Shown here piece by piece: positions 35,703-42,846 of a stretch of DNA of 64,000 nt. The notes under the pieces are model-generated. The model did no database searches. It was not told the DNA's origin and saw nothing but the letters and a program-made list of their open reading frames with translations. This DNA comes from Herbidospora yilanensis (lineage in GTDB: Bacteria > Actinomycetota > Actinomycetes > Streptosporangiales > Streptosporangiaceae). The stretch spans positions 186,001 through 250,000 of the forward strand of contig NZ_BBXE01000019.1 in assembly GCF_001570565.1 (NCBI RefSeq), in the 5' to 3' direction. Position 1 is the first letter of the stretch. Every line of letters starts with the position of its first letter. Both the position numbers and the translations under genes were made by a program.

Positions 35703-35738
35703 GGGTGTTACACGGCGGAAATCCGCTATGTAACACCC
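35703..35738. promoter_or_regulatory. 36-base inverted repeat before the small membrane gene
   Basis: GGGTGTTACA (35703-35712) pairs perfectly with TGTAACACCC (35729-35738); inside lie GGCGGA and TCCGC, which also pair. The outer arms look like a dimeric operator; the whole could fold as a hairpin. It ends 20 bases before the ATG of the next gene, so it may control it. Confidence 0.5.
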
Positions 35739-35757
35739 CACGCCCCTGGAGGTCCGG

Positions 35758-35925
35758 ATGTTCGCTCTCCTCGCCGCTGTCCTGTTCCTCGCCGCCCTCG
35801 TCTTCGCGATCGGCGGCTACGCCGTCGGCGCGGTCCTGACCGTGACCACGCTGACCATCGCCGGCGCCGTGTTCCTGGCCCTGCACCTGGGCGGATACGG
35901 CACCACGTGGAGTCTCAAGAAGTGA
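35758..35925 (+). CDS. 55-residue two-helix membrane protein
   Basis: Translated directly: ATG 35758 to TGA 35923-35925. Two hydrophobic stretches (about residues 2-22 and 24-42), then HLGGYGTTWSLKK. TGGAGG lies five bases before the ATG. Its position after helY matches a membrane protein in the mycobacterial order (Rv2091c), but similarity was not tested. A terminator follows at 35939. Confidence 0.65.
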   Translation: MFALLAAVLFLAALVFAIGGYAVGAVLTVTTLTIAGAVFLALHLGGYGTTWSLKK

Positions 35926-35938
35926 CCTGACTTTGTAA

Positions 35939-35970
35939 AGGGCCGCTCCGCGATCACGCGGGGCGGCCCT
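35939..35970 (+). terminator. intrinsic terminator ending the helY region
   Basis: AGGGCCGCTCCGCG (35939-35952) and CGCGGGGCGGCCCT (35957-35970) form a 14-bp stem with one G-U pair and an ATCA loop, followed by TTCCCGC. It separates the core genes from the RiPP locus. Confidence 0.8.
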
Positions 35971-36075
35971 TCCCGCATTTCCCGGCGCATTATTCGGTTA
36001 CAATCGCTTTGGCCGACGCCAATTGAGCACATTAGCGGTACGACATCTCCGGACGATTGAGGAGTGTAATCCCCG

Positions 36076-36717
36076 ATGAGCGCAACGGCCCCATCCGCAT
36101 TGCTGCGCGTGTCCGGTCTGCATAAATCCTATTCCCGCTTGCCGGTGCTGAACGATGTCGGCTTCTCGCTCCGGGCCGGTGAGGCGGTGGCGGTGGTCGG
36201 GGCCAACGGGTCGGGGAAGACGACCCTGCTGCGGTGCGTCGCCGGGGCCGAGGAGGCCGACGAGGGGCTGGTCGAGTTCGACGGCGTCCCCCTGCGCGAG
36301 TCCGACCCCGCGGTGCGGGCGGCGATGGCCTGCCTGCTCGACGACGTCGACTACTTCCCCGACATGTCGGTCGTCGACCACCTGGCCCTCTACGCCTGGG
36401 CCCACGGCGCCGACGACCCCGACGGCCTGGTGGCCGCCACGTTGCGCGACCTCGACCTCGAAGGGGCCGCCGACCAGCTCCCGATCACCCTGTCGAGCGG
36501 CCAGCGCCACCGGCTCGGGCTGGCGTCCTGCCTGGTCAGGCCGCGACGGCTGCTGCTGCTCGACGAACCCGAGCAGCGTCTCGACGTGACGGGGCGAGCC
36601 TGGCTGGCCGACCGGCTCCAGAAGGAGAAGGCGGCCGGGGTGGCCGTGCTGTTCACCTCCCACGACCGCGAGCTGATCGACGCCGTCGCCGACCGCACGA
36701 TCGAGGTGGCCGGATGA
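36076..36717 (+). CDS. ABC transporter ATPase of the lanthipeptide locus
   Basis: A 213-residue ABC ATPase: Walker A GANGSGKTT, signature LSSGQ (not LSGGQ), Walker B LLLLDEPEQRLD and the switch HDRE. Its membrane partner is the next gene, overlapping by ATGA. It sits convergently with the precursor operon, so it probably exports or gives immunity to the peptide. ATG 36076 follows GAGGAG. Confidence 0.92.
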   Translation: MSATAPSALLRVSGLHKSYSRLPVLNDVGFSLRAGEAVAVVGANGSGKTTLLRCVAGAEEADEGLVEFDGVPLRESDPAVRAAMACLLDDVDYFPDMSVVDHLALYAWAHGADDPDGLVAATLRDLDLEGAADQLPITLSSGQRHRLGLASCLVRPRRLLLLDEPEQRLDVTGRAWLADRLQKEKAAGVAVLFTSHDRELIDAVADRTIEVAG

Positions 36718-38129
36718 CGGTCATCGGGGTGCGGGCCCTGCCGGGTGCCGCCGAGCTCCGCCACCGCCGGCGTGCCCGCCGCCCGCGCCGTCCTCTGGGC
36801 TTCCTGCTCTCGATGCTCATCGAGCGCCTCATCTACCTGGGCATCCTCGGCGGGCTCGTGGTGGAGGTCACCCAGGCCGGGGTGGCCCGCATCGAGGCCG
36901 GGGGCGGCGTGCCCGATCTGGTGCGCACGTCGGTCACCCAGCTCACGGCGGCGGTCCTGGCCCTGGTGTGCGTGGTGCTGCTGGCCAAGGCGCTGCTCGC
37001 GTTCGGCCCGCTCTACGCCGGGTCGCCGGTGCGGACGTGGCTGCTCAGCACCCCCGTCGACCGCGGCGCCCTGCTGCGCGGGCATCTGGCGGCGGCGACG
37101 GCGGTGGGGGCGGTGGTGGGCGCGCTCATCGGGTTCGTCTTCCTCGCGGTGACCCGGTTGTCGGTGCCGGTCGCCTCGTGGGTGGTGTGCTGGGCGGCGG
37201 CCGGAGTGGTGCTGGCCGGCCTGTGCGTGCTGGCGCAGGCGGGGGAGCGGCCGGTCGCGACCGTCCAGCGGTGGCTGAGCGTGGCGGCCTACGGGCTGGT
37301 CGGGGTCGCGGTGGCGGTGCTGGCGCTGCGGCCCGGCCTGACGCTGACCGGGCTGGAGTCGGCGGGGCCCGTCCCGTTCACCGTGGCGGCGGCGGTCGCG
37401 CTGGCGGCGGCGGTGGCCACGGCCGAGTGGGCGCGGCGCGGCCTCGGGGCGATGACGCGGGGGAAGGTGTCGTCCGGGGCCGAGCTGGCCACCGCGACCC
37501 ACGTGTCGGTGTTGTCCCTCGACGTGACGATGTTCTGGTCGATCGTGCTCGAACGGCGGGCGCGGGCGGTGGCGCGGGTGCGTCCGGCGGCGATCCGCGG
37601 AAATCGGTTCATCGCATTGGTGAAAAGCGATCTGGCGCGAATCCGGCGCATGCCGACCGGATTCTTCATGTGGGCGGCGCTGATTTTCGTTCCTTATGGC
37701 GCCTATGTCGTCGGGCTGGCGGCTTTTCTGCCCGCGCTGCACACCGTGACGGCATTCGCGGCCGTCGACAGATTGGCGGCCGGTTTGCGGGTCGTTTCGC
37801 GTTCTCCGGCTATTCGCCGGGCGCTGGGCGGCTCCGATCTGACGCTGACGCTCACGTTCCTGACGGTCCCGGCCGCCGGGGCGGTGGTCTGGTCGGCCGT
37901 CACCTGGGCGCTGGTTCCCGGCTTGCCGCTCCTGACGGCGGCGGTGTCGGCCGTGGGCGCGCTGGCGGTGACCTACCGGGTGGCGACCCGGCCGCCGCTC
38001 GACTACTCCAGCCCGCTGGTGGACGTCGGGCTGTTCGGCCCGACGCCCCTGGGGCTGATCCTGCAACTGGTGCGCGGCCCGGCGCTGCTGGCGGGGCTGG
38101 CCCTCCTGCAGACCGTGATCGCCGGGTGA
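36714..38129 (+). CDS. polytopic ABC-partner membrane protein (DUF6297-like)
   Basis: A 471-residue membrane protein with about ten hydrophobic segments and a central cytosolic region (about 230-310). It resembles the actinobacterial DUF6297 group often next to RiPP ABC ATPases; this family name is from memory of its layout. ATG 36714 overlaps the ATPase stop. Its TGA (38127-38129) abuts the complementary stop of the convergent precursor gene with no intervening base, so no room for a terminator remains. Likely forms the exporter with the preceding ATPase. Confidence 0.75.
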   Translation: MTVIGVRALPGAAELRHRRRARRPRRPLGFLLSMLIERLIYLGILGGLVVEVTQAGVARIEAGGGVPDLVRTSVTQLTAAVLALVCVVLLAKALLAFGPLYAGSPVRTWLLSTPVDRGALLRGHLAAATAVGAVVGALIGFVFLAVTRLSVPVASWVVCWAAAGVVLAGLCVLAQAGERPVATVQRWLSVAAYGLVGVAVAVLALRPGLTLTGLESAGPVPFTVAAAVALAAAVATAEWARRGLGAMTRGKVSSGAELATATHVSVLSLDVTMFWSIVLERRARAVARVRPAAIRGNRFIALVKSDLARIRRMPTGFFMWAALIFVPYGAYVVGLAAFLPALHTVTAFAAVDRLAAGLRVVSRSPAIRRALGGSDLTLTLTFLTVPAAGAVVWSAVTWALVPGLPLLTAAVSAVGALAVTYRVATRPPLDYSSPLVDVGLFGPTPLGLILQLVRGPALLAGLALLQTVIAG

Positions 38130-38456
38130 CTAGCAGCAGGCGTACGAGCACGAGAGCACCTCGGTGCACGTGGTGAAGGTCAGCAGCACGATCGGCACGC
38201 CGCCCGCGCGTTTGCGCATGTTCTGGGCGAGCAGCACGAGCCGCTGGCGTTCGGTGGAGTAGCCGCCGATCTCGCCGTTGAAGAACGACATCATGCGGTC
38301 GACGGTCTTCTCCAGGTCGGGTTCCTCACCCTTGACGAAGGCCGCGCCGGAGCCGACGAAGTCGTCGATGCCGGGCACCGTCGCCCACGACCGCTGGAGC
38401 TCCACGAGCAGGGCGGTCACATCGTAGGGCGGCTTCGCCTGCTCAGCGTCGTCCAC
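38130..38456 (-). CDS. lanthipeptide precursor 1 (distal copy)
   Basis: A 108-residue precursor whose first 85 residues look like an acidic helical leader (FVKGEEPDLEKTV ... ERQRLVLLAQ) and whose end is the Cys-rich core: TFTTCTEVLSCSYACC. The end matches precursors 2 and 3 (SCSxxCC and an upstream CT). GTG 38456 follows GAGGAGG and overlaps the lyase-cyclase gene by 14 bases. It is at the 3' end of the operon, separated from the two other copies. Confidence 0.85.
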   Translation of the reverse strand: MDDAEQAKPPYDVTALLVELQRSWATVPGIDDFVGSGAAFVKGEEPDLEKTVDRMMSFFNGEIGGYSTERQRLVLLAQNMRKRAGGVPIVLLTFTTCTEVLSCSYACC

Positions 38457-40662
38457 GGGGGCCTCCTCGGATGTGCGGCAGGTGCAGGGGTGACACGATC
38501 GCGGGGTCGTCGCGGCGCAGCGCGGCCAGCGCGACCCCGGCGGCGCCGAGCATGAGGCCGTGACCCCGGGGCCAGGCCAGGTCGTCGTGGTGGGCGGCCA
38601 GGGCGCGGCGGGTCATCTCGCGGGCCAGGTCGCCGTCGCCGTCCTCGGCGTGTTCGGGCGGCGCGAGGGAGAGGATCTCGGCGATGCCGGCCGAGCCGTG
38701 GCACAGGCACATGTCGTAGACGAGGGCGGGGTGGGTGGCGGCGGCCCGGCGGGCGGCCGCGAACCCGATCCGGGCCTCCTGCGGGGCGAGCCGGCCTCGG
38801 GTGAGGGCGATGCCGGGCGCGCCGTAGCACCAGTCGTACCGGGTGATGTCGGGTTCGAGGGTCAGGTCGCCGTCGGGGCCGCGCTCGTGGGCGGTGCGGG
38901 CGTCGCGCCAGTTCCCGTCGTGGAACCACGTGCGTTCGTAGGCGACGGCCCGTCCGGCCGCCGCCAGGAAGACGGGCTCGCCGGTCGCGCCGGCGAGTTC
39001 GGCCAGGGCGAGGGCGCATCCGGCCGCGCCGTGGGCGTAGCCGACGAAGCCGGGCGTCCACGACAGGGTGCCGTCGGCGTCGTCGCCGCTGCCGATCAGC
39101 GTGGTGCCCAGGTCGGTCGCGAGGCCGAGGCCGGTCGGGTTCCCGAGGGCGTGGGCGGTCAGGACGGCCAGCAGCGCGCCGGCCGTCCCGTCGATCACGT
39201 CGGCGGGGCCCTCGCCGGTCAGCGCGGCGCGGGCGGCGGCGTCCACGAGGGCGAAGCCGCGTTCGACCAGTTCGGCGTCGCCGATGGCGTCTCCGGCCAG
39301 GGCGACGGCGAGGCCGGTGCCGGAGGTGCCGCTGTAGAGACCGGGGCCGGGCAGGGCGGAGGCGGTCGCCAGCGCCTGCCGGGCCGCCTTCGCGGCGAGG
39401 CCGGTGAAGGCGGGGTCGCCGAGCTGGGAGAGGAACAGGGCCATTCCGGCGGTGCCGTCGTAGACGTCGGCGCTCATCGGGACCCACCCGGCCCGGCCGC
39501 CGACGTCGGGGTGGGGTTTGAGCCAGGTGCAGCGGTCGCCGTGGACCAGGGCGTCGGCGGCCATCCGCCGGGCGAGCCGTTCCGCCTCGCCGGTCAGGCC
39601 ACCGGGGGCGACACCGGGGGCGACACCGGGGGCGACACCGGGGGCGACACCGGGGGCGACCGGTCCGGGCGCGGGGGCGGCGGCGGTGAGCCCGTCGAGG
39701 AGCCGGGCCACCTCGGGGGTGGCGTGGGGGGTGGCCAGGGTGCGTCCCGCCTTCTCGAACGCCTCGGCGACGTAGGCGAGCTGGAGATCCCGGTCGGCGC
39801 CGCCCTCGGCGTGGGCGCGCATGAGTCCTTCGGCGACGCGCTCGCAGACGAACATGCCGTAGCTCTCGCCGCCGCCGGGATCCTCGGCGACGCCCAGGCC
39901 GATCCCGGCCCGGTGCGTGAGCGCGGGGACGTACGGGCGCATCATCGGCAGCAGCCGCCGATGGAGGTCGCGCAGCGCCGGCCAGAGGCGGGCGAGGTCG
40001 TCGTGGCCGATGTAGAGCACGGCGCTGTCGGCCCGTTCGGGCCAGTCGGCGTCGGCGTGCACGACCTTGAAGTGGAAGGGCAGGTCGCCGACGATCCGGG
40101 TGAGGGGTTCGATGAGCTCGACCGCGCCGGCGGCGGCCAGGTTCCAGTAGAGGCGCACCAGCCGCTGGCCGTCGGCGGCGGGTTGCCCGCGGGGGCCGCG
40201 GAAGAGCACGAACCCCGGAGACTTGGTCACCGAGACGCCGGGGATGTGCACCTCGACGTGCTCGGCCGGGCCGGGGAGGCTGAGCCTGACCCGGACCCCC
40301 TCCAGGTCGACCAGCGGTTCGGCGCCGCCGGTGACCAGGGGCAGCCGTCTCCGCGTGGGGGCGACATGGGCGCCGGCGTAAACGGCGGCGTTGACGAATC
40401 GGGCCGACCGGGTCGAGGGGAGCCCTTCCATGATGGACTCGCGGAAGGCGGCCACCTCGCGGCGCGGCCGGCCGAACAGGTAGCAGCCCCGGTAGAGCAG
40501 ACGGCTGACGAAGGAGCCCGCCGCCTCCCGCATCATGGCGTCGTCGGGCAGGGGCCGGATCGTGTCGACGACCTCGCCGAACCAGGCCAGGTCGTAGGTC
40601 GCCGAGACGGTCACCGCGGCCAGCGCGGCGGCGACGGTCTCCCGGTTGTCATCGGTCGCCAT
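38443..40662 (-). CDS. HopA1-like lyase fused to LanC cyclase
   Basis: A 739-residue two-domain enzyme. Residues 1-325 resemble the HopA1 effector-like lyase family used by class V lanthipeptides and thioamitides (YWNLAAAG, PFHFKVVHADADWPERADSAVLYI), expected to eliminate phosphate from Ser/Thr. A Val-Ala-Pro-Gly repeat linker follows (about 335-358). Residues 365-735 form a LanC-like alpha/alpha barrel with repeated G-x-x-G motifs (YDGTAGMA, YSGTSGTG, IDGTAGA, YAHGAAG). The zinc triad is complete: C612 (WCYGAPG), C654 and H655 (CLCHGSAG). ATG 40662 lies inside the end of the kinase gene. It likely dehydrates (with the kinase) and cyclises the precursors in the cytoplasm. Confidence 0.85.
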   Translation of the reverse strand: MATDDNRETVAAALAAVTVSATYDLAWFGEVVDTIRPLPDDAMMREAAGSFVSRLLYRGCYLFGRPRREVAAFRESIMEGLPSTRSARFVNAAVYAGAHVAPTRRRLPLVTGGAEPLVDLEGVRVRLSLPGPAEHVEVHIPGVSVTKSPGFVLFRGPRGQPAADGQRLVRLYWNLAAAGAVELIEPLTRIVGDLPFHFKVVHADADWPERADSAVLYIGHDDLARLWPALRDLHRRLLPMMRPYVPALTHRAGIGLGVAEDPGGGESYGMFVCERVAEGLMRAHAEGGADRDLQLAYVAEAFEKAGRTLATPHATPEVARLLDGLTAAAPAPGPVAPGVAPGVAPGVAPGVAPGGLTGEAERLARRMAADALVHGDRCTWLKPHPDVGGRAGWVPMSADVYDGTAGMALFLSQLGDPAFTGLAAKAARQALATASALPGPGLYSGTSGTGLAVALAGDAIGDAELVERGFALVDAAARAALTGEGPADVIDGTAGALLAVLTAHALGNPTGLGLATDLGTTLIGSGDDADGTLSWTPGFVGYAHGAAGCALALAELAGATGEPVFLAAAGRAVAYERTWFHDGNWRDARTAHERGPDGDLTLEPDITRYDWCYGAPGIALTRGRLAPQEARIGFAAARRAAATHPALVYDMCLCHGSAGIAEILSLAPPEHAEDGDGDLAREMTRRALAAHHDDLAWPRGHGLMLGAAGVALAALRRDDPAIVSPLHLPHIRGGPRGRR
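39604..39661. repeat. 12-bp tandem repeat encoding the inter-domain linker
   Basis: Five near-perfect copies of GGGGGCGACACC (plus strand) encode PGVA/APGV repeats in the HopA1-LanC linker. The unit is in frame, so copy-number change would alter only linker length. Confidence 0.9.
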
Positions 40663-41788
40663 CGTCGATCGCCAATCCGAAGAAGGTCCGGGCGGCGACG
40701 CCGGGGGTGGTGTGGAAGTTCGCCGCCATCTGCAGGAGTTGCCGGGAGGTCGCCAGCGGCACGCTGCGCTGGTGGGTCTGCTCGACGGCGAACTGCACCA
40801 GCCGGGCGCCGCACCAGCGCATCAGATCGTCCAGGCCGGCCTTGGCGAGGTCGAGCTCGCCGGCGTAGGTGACGACGTAGCTGCCGAGGAAGGCGTGCGC
40901 GAACTCGCGGATCTCGCGCAGGCCTGCGGCCGCCGCCGCGTTCGCGGTGGCCTGCGCCTCCATGGGCACCCACGCGTCGGGGTCGGTGAGCCACCACACG
41001 ATGCGTTCGGTGAGCAGCCCGGCGATGTCCCAGCGGCGGTCGCCGGGGCCGCCCATCTCCCAGTCGATGAAGACGGGCTCGCCCGAGGGCCGGATGAGGA
41101 TGTTGTCGCCGCGCAGGTCGCCGTGGCCCATCGCGCCGGGGCTCCACTGCTCGTGGACGCCGTCCAGCAGCTCCGACAACGCCGGGCTCGACTGGATGGT
41201 GCGGACCACCTCCAGCGAGGCGGGGCTGTGGAACTCGATGGAGTCGAGCGTGGGGTGGCCGCATCGGAGGATGGGCGGCGGCTGCTGCGCCGGCAGGCCG
41301 CCGTCGTCGGCGACGGTGTGGAGACGGGCCAGGGCGGCCCCGATCCCGACCGCCGTCACCGGCCGCCGGGCCGGGTCGGCGATGTGGGCGTCGCGGGGGG
41401 CCTGCCCGTCGACGAACTCGGTCACCAGCAGGCCGGTGTGGTCGTCGAAGGCGGAGAAGCGCGGCAGGTAGGGCGCGAAGGAGGAGCCCCGCAGCACGCG
41501 GTAGACCTCCGCCTCGCGGTCGAGCGTCTCCTGGGTCTCGGCCGAGGTGCCCTGTTTGACCACCCAGCCGGCGTCGGCGAGCCGCACGATCAGGCAGCGG
41601 CAGCGGCGTGACTCGTCCACGACCGTCAGCCGGGGGTCCAGCATCTGCTCGGGGCCGAGCACGCCGTGCGCGGCGAGGGCGCGGAGGGCGGTCACCTCGT
41701 CGAGCACGGGCCGGCCGGCGGTGAAGACCGACTTCTCGGCGGTGAGCCGATCGGCCCGGACGACGACGTCGGCAGGGTCGGTGTGCAC
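40649..41788 (-). CDS. APH-like kinase of class V-type lanthipeptide synthesis
   Basis: A 379-residue aminoglycoside-phosphotransferase-fold kinase. The catalytic loop is HGDLRGDN (H222, D224, N229) and the metal Asp is D242 (FIDWEMGG). In class V lanthipeptide and thioamitide clusters a kinase of this fold phosphorylates Ser/Thr of the precursor before the HopA1 protein eliminates it. The N-terminal ATP-binding Lys is probably in WVVKQGT. GTG 41788 follows CGGAG. It overlaps the lyase-cyclase gene by 14 bases and follows precursor 2 by 16 bases. It is not a resistance gene in this context. Confidence 0.85.
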   Translation of the reverse strand: MHTDPADVVVRADRLTAEKSVFTAGRPVLDEVTALRALAAHGVLGPEQMLDPRLTVVDESRRCRCLIVRLADAGWVVKQGTSAETQETLDREAEVYRVLRGSSFAPYLPRFSAFDDHTGLLVTEFVDGQAPRDAHIADPARRPVTAVGIGAALARLHTVADDGGLPAQQPPPILRCGHPTLDSIEFHSPASLEVVRTIQSSPALSELLDGVHEQWSPGAMGHGDLRGDNILIRPSGEPVFIDWEMGGPGDRRWDIAGLLTERIVWWLTDPDAWVPMEAQATANAAAAAGLREIREFAHAFLGSYVVTYAGELDLAKAGLDDLMRWCGARLVQFAVEQTHQRSVPLATSRQLLQMAANFHTTPGVAARTFFGLAIDDGDR

Positions 41789-41804
41789 AGGATCTCCGAT
41801 CGGG

Positions 41805-42125
41805 TCAGCAACATCCCATCGAGCAACTGAACGCGGCCGTGCAGCCCGCGATGCTCACCGTGATCGTGATGAATCCGCACCGCTCCTCGGCGGTCTGCGC
41901 GAGTTCGATGATGCGTCTGCGGTGGTCGGCGTTGCCGTAGCCGTCGCCGTGCAGGACCCGGGTCATCGCCTCGATCGCGTCGTCGAGTTCGAGGTCGCCT
42001 TTGATGAATCCGAGCGCGGCGGCCCGGTAATCGGCGGCTCCGTCGATGCTCTTCAGTTCGAGATTGATCTGCTCAAGAATGTCGTAGCCCTCGGGCACCG
42101 AATTTCCTTCGACGTTTTCGGGCAT
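41805..42125 (-). CDS. lanthipeptide precursor 2
   Basis: A 106-residue precursor: acidic helical leader with GFIKGDLELDDAIEAM and HRRRIIELAQTAEERCG, then core ITITVSIAGCTAAFSCSMGCC. The core's CTAAFSCSxxCC is shared with precursor 3. ATG 42125 has no good Shine-Dalgarno sequence; GTG 42098 (residue 10) has GAAGGA six bases upstream and may be the true start. It is 16 bases before the kinase gene. Confidence 0.87.
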   Translation of the reverse strand: MPENVEGNSVPEGYDILEQINLELKSIDGAADYRAAALGFIKGDLELDDAIEAMTRVLHGDGYGNADHRRRIIELAQTAEERCGFITITVSIAGCTAAFSCSMGCC

Positions 42126-42130
42126 GCTCG

Positions 42131-42162
42131 GGAATCCGCCCAGGAAATCCCAGGCGGATTCC
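42131..42162 (-). promoter_or_regulatory. stem-loop between precursors 3 and 2
   Basis: GGAATCCGCC (42131-42140) pairs perfectly with GGCGGATTCC (42153-42162) around a 12-base loop. On the operon strand it lies directly upstream of precursor 2. It could end part of the transcripts, stabilise the precursor 3 mRNA, or hide the upstream start of precursor 2. Confidence 0.55.
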
Positions 42163-42332
42163 GGCGTACCGATTGCTGTTTGAGCCTGTCATCTACGTTC
42201 ACTCGCAGAATTGCGCCGCCGACACGAAAGGGCGGTCTTTCTTCTGTGCGACTCGCGGCGCCGGGCCGAGGAGAAGGGCCCGTGAACACGGTGGAAAGGC
42301 GGATCTCGCACAGGTGACGCGGGTGGCGCCTC

Positions 42333-42665
42333 TCAGCAGCAGAAACCCGAGCAGCTGAAGGCGGCCGTGCAGGCGGTGAGGGTGGCGAGGACGGACGCCC
42401 AGCCGCACTTCGCCTCGATGGTCTGGCCGAGCTGGATCATGCGTTCGCGGTCGGCCTCGTCCCGGCAGATCTCGCCGCGGAGGAACGGGGCCATCGCCTC
42501 GAGCGCCTGCTCGACGTCGATGTCGCCCTTGAGGAATCCGTTGGTCGCGGCGCTGAACTCCGCGAATCCCGAAATTCCCATGAGGGCGTCGTTGACGTCC
42601 TTCATGACCTGCGGATCGGCTGTCTTCTCCTCTACTGCGGGTAGTGCGACGGTAACAGATGTCAT
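42333..42665 (-). CDS. lanthipeptide precursor 3 (first gene of operon)
   Basis: A 110-residue precursor: leader with GFLKGDIDVEQALEAM and ERMIQLGQTIEAKCGW, then core ending LTACTAAFSCSGFCC. Same design as precursor 2. ATG 42665 follows GGAAGGTGAG, a strong site. It is the first gene of the minus-strand operon; the AT-rich divergent region towards the M1 peptidase gene (42666-42846) holds its promoter. The 207 bases to precursor 2 hold the stem-loop and no gene. Confidence 0.87.
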   Translation of the reverse strand: MTSVTVALPAVEEKTADPQVMKDVNDALMGISGFAEFSAATNGFLKGDIDVEQALEAMAPFLRGEICRDEADRERMIQLGQTIEAKCGWASVLATLTACTAAFSCSGFCC

Positions 42666-42689
42666 ACCTGACTCACCTTCCTATTAGGG

Positions 42690-42800
42690 GTGGGCTAGAG
42701 GCAGAAGACCACATCTGTCCAGAACATGTCAACGGATAAGTAAGTCCGTTTCTAGCAGGTTCCGTGTTATTAATAATGGATCGGGGGTCTTTTTGTCGAT
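42690..42800. promoter_or_regulatory. AT-rich divergent regulatory region of the lanthipeptide locus
   Basis: The least GC-rich stretch of the locus. It contains AACGGA-TAAGTAAG-TCCGTT (42731-42750), whose six-base arms are perfect inverted repeats, and the perfect palindrome TTATTAATAA (42767-42776). Both precursor operon (minus) and M1 peptidase (plus) must start from here. Exact -10/-35 boxes are not assigned. Confidence 0.5.
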
Positions 42801-42846
42801 CACGGCTGCCCCGAAACGATCGTTTCTCGACTCGCCGAGGTCGCCC

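Noticed and set aside
39604..39661. 12-bp repeats considered as a CRISPR or mobile element
   Set aside because: In-frame coding repeat without spacers, inside a conserved enzyme.
40649..41788. Aminoglycoside resistance phosphotransferase
   Set aside because: Fold motifs match, but overlap with the HopA1-LanC gene and precursor genes points to peptide phosphorylation.
42199..42408. Extra 69-codon precursor between precursors 2 and 3
   Set aside because: Arg/Leu-rich shadow frame without leader or SCSxxCC core.
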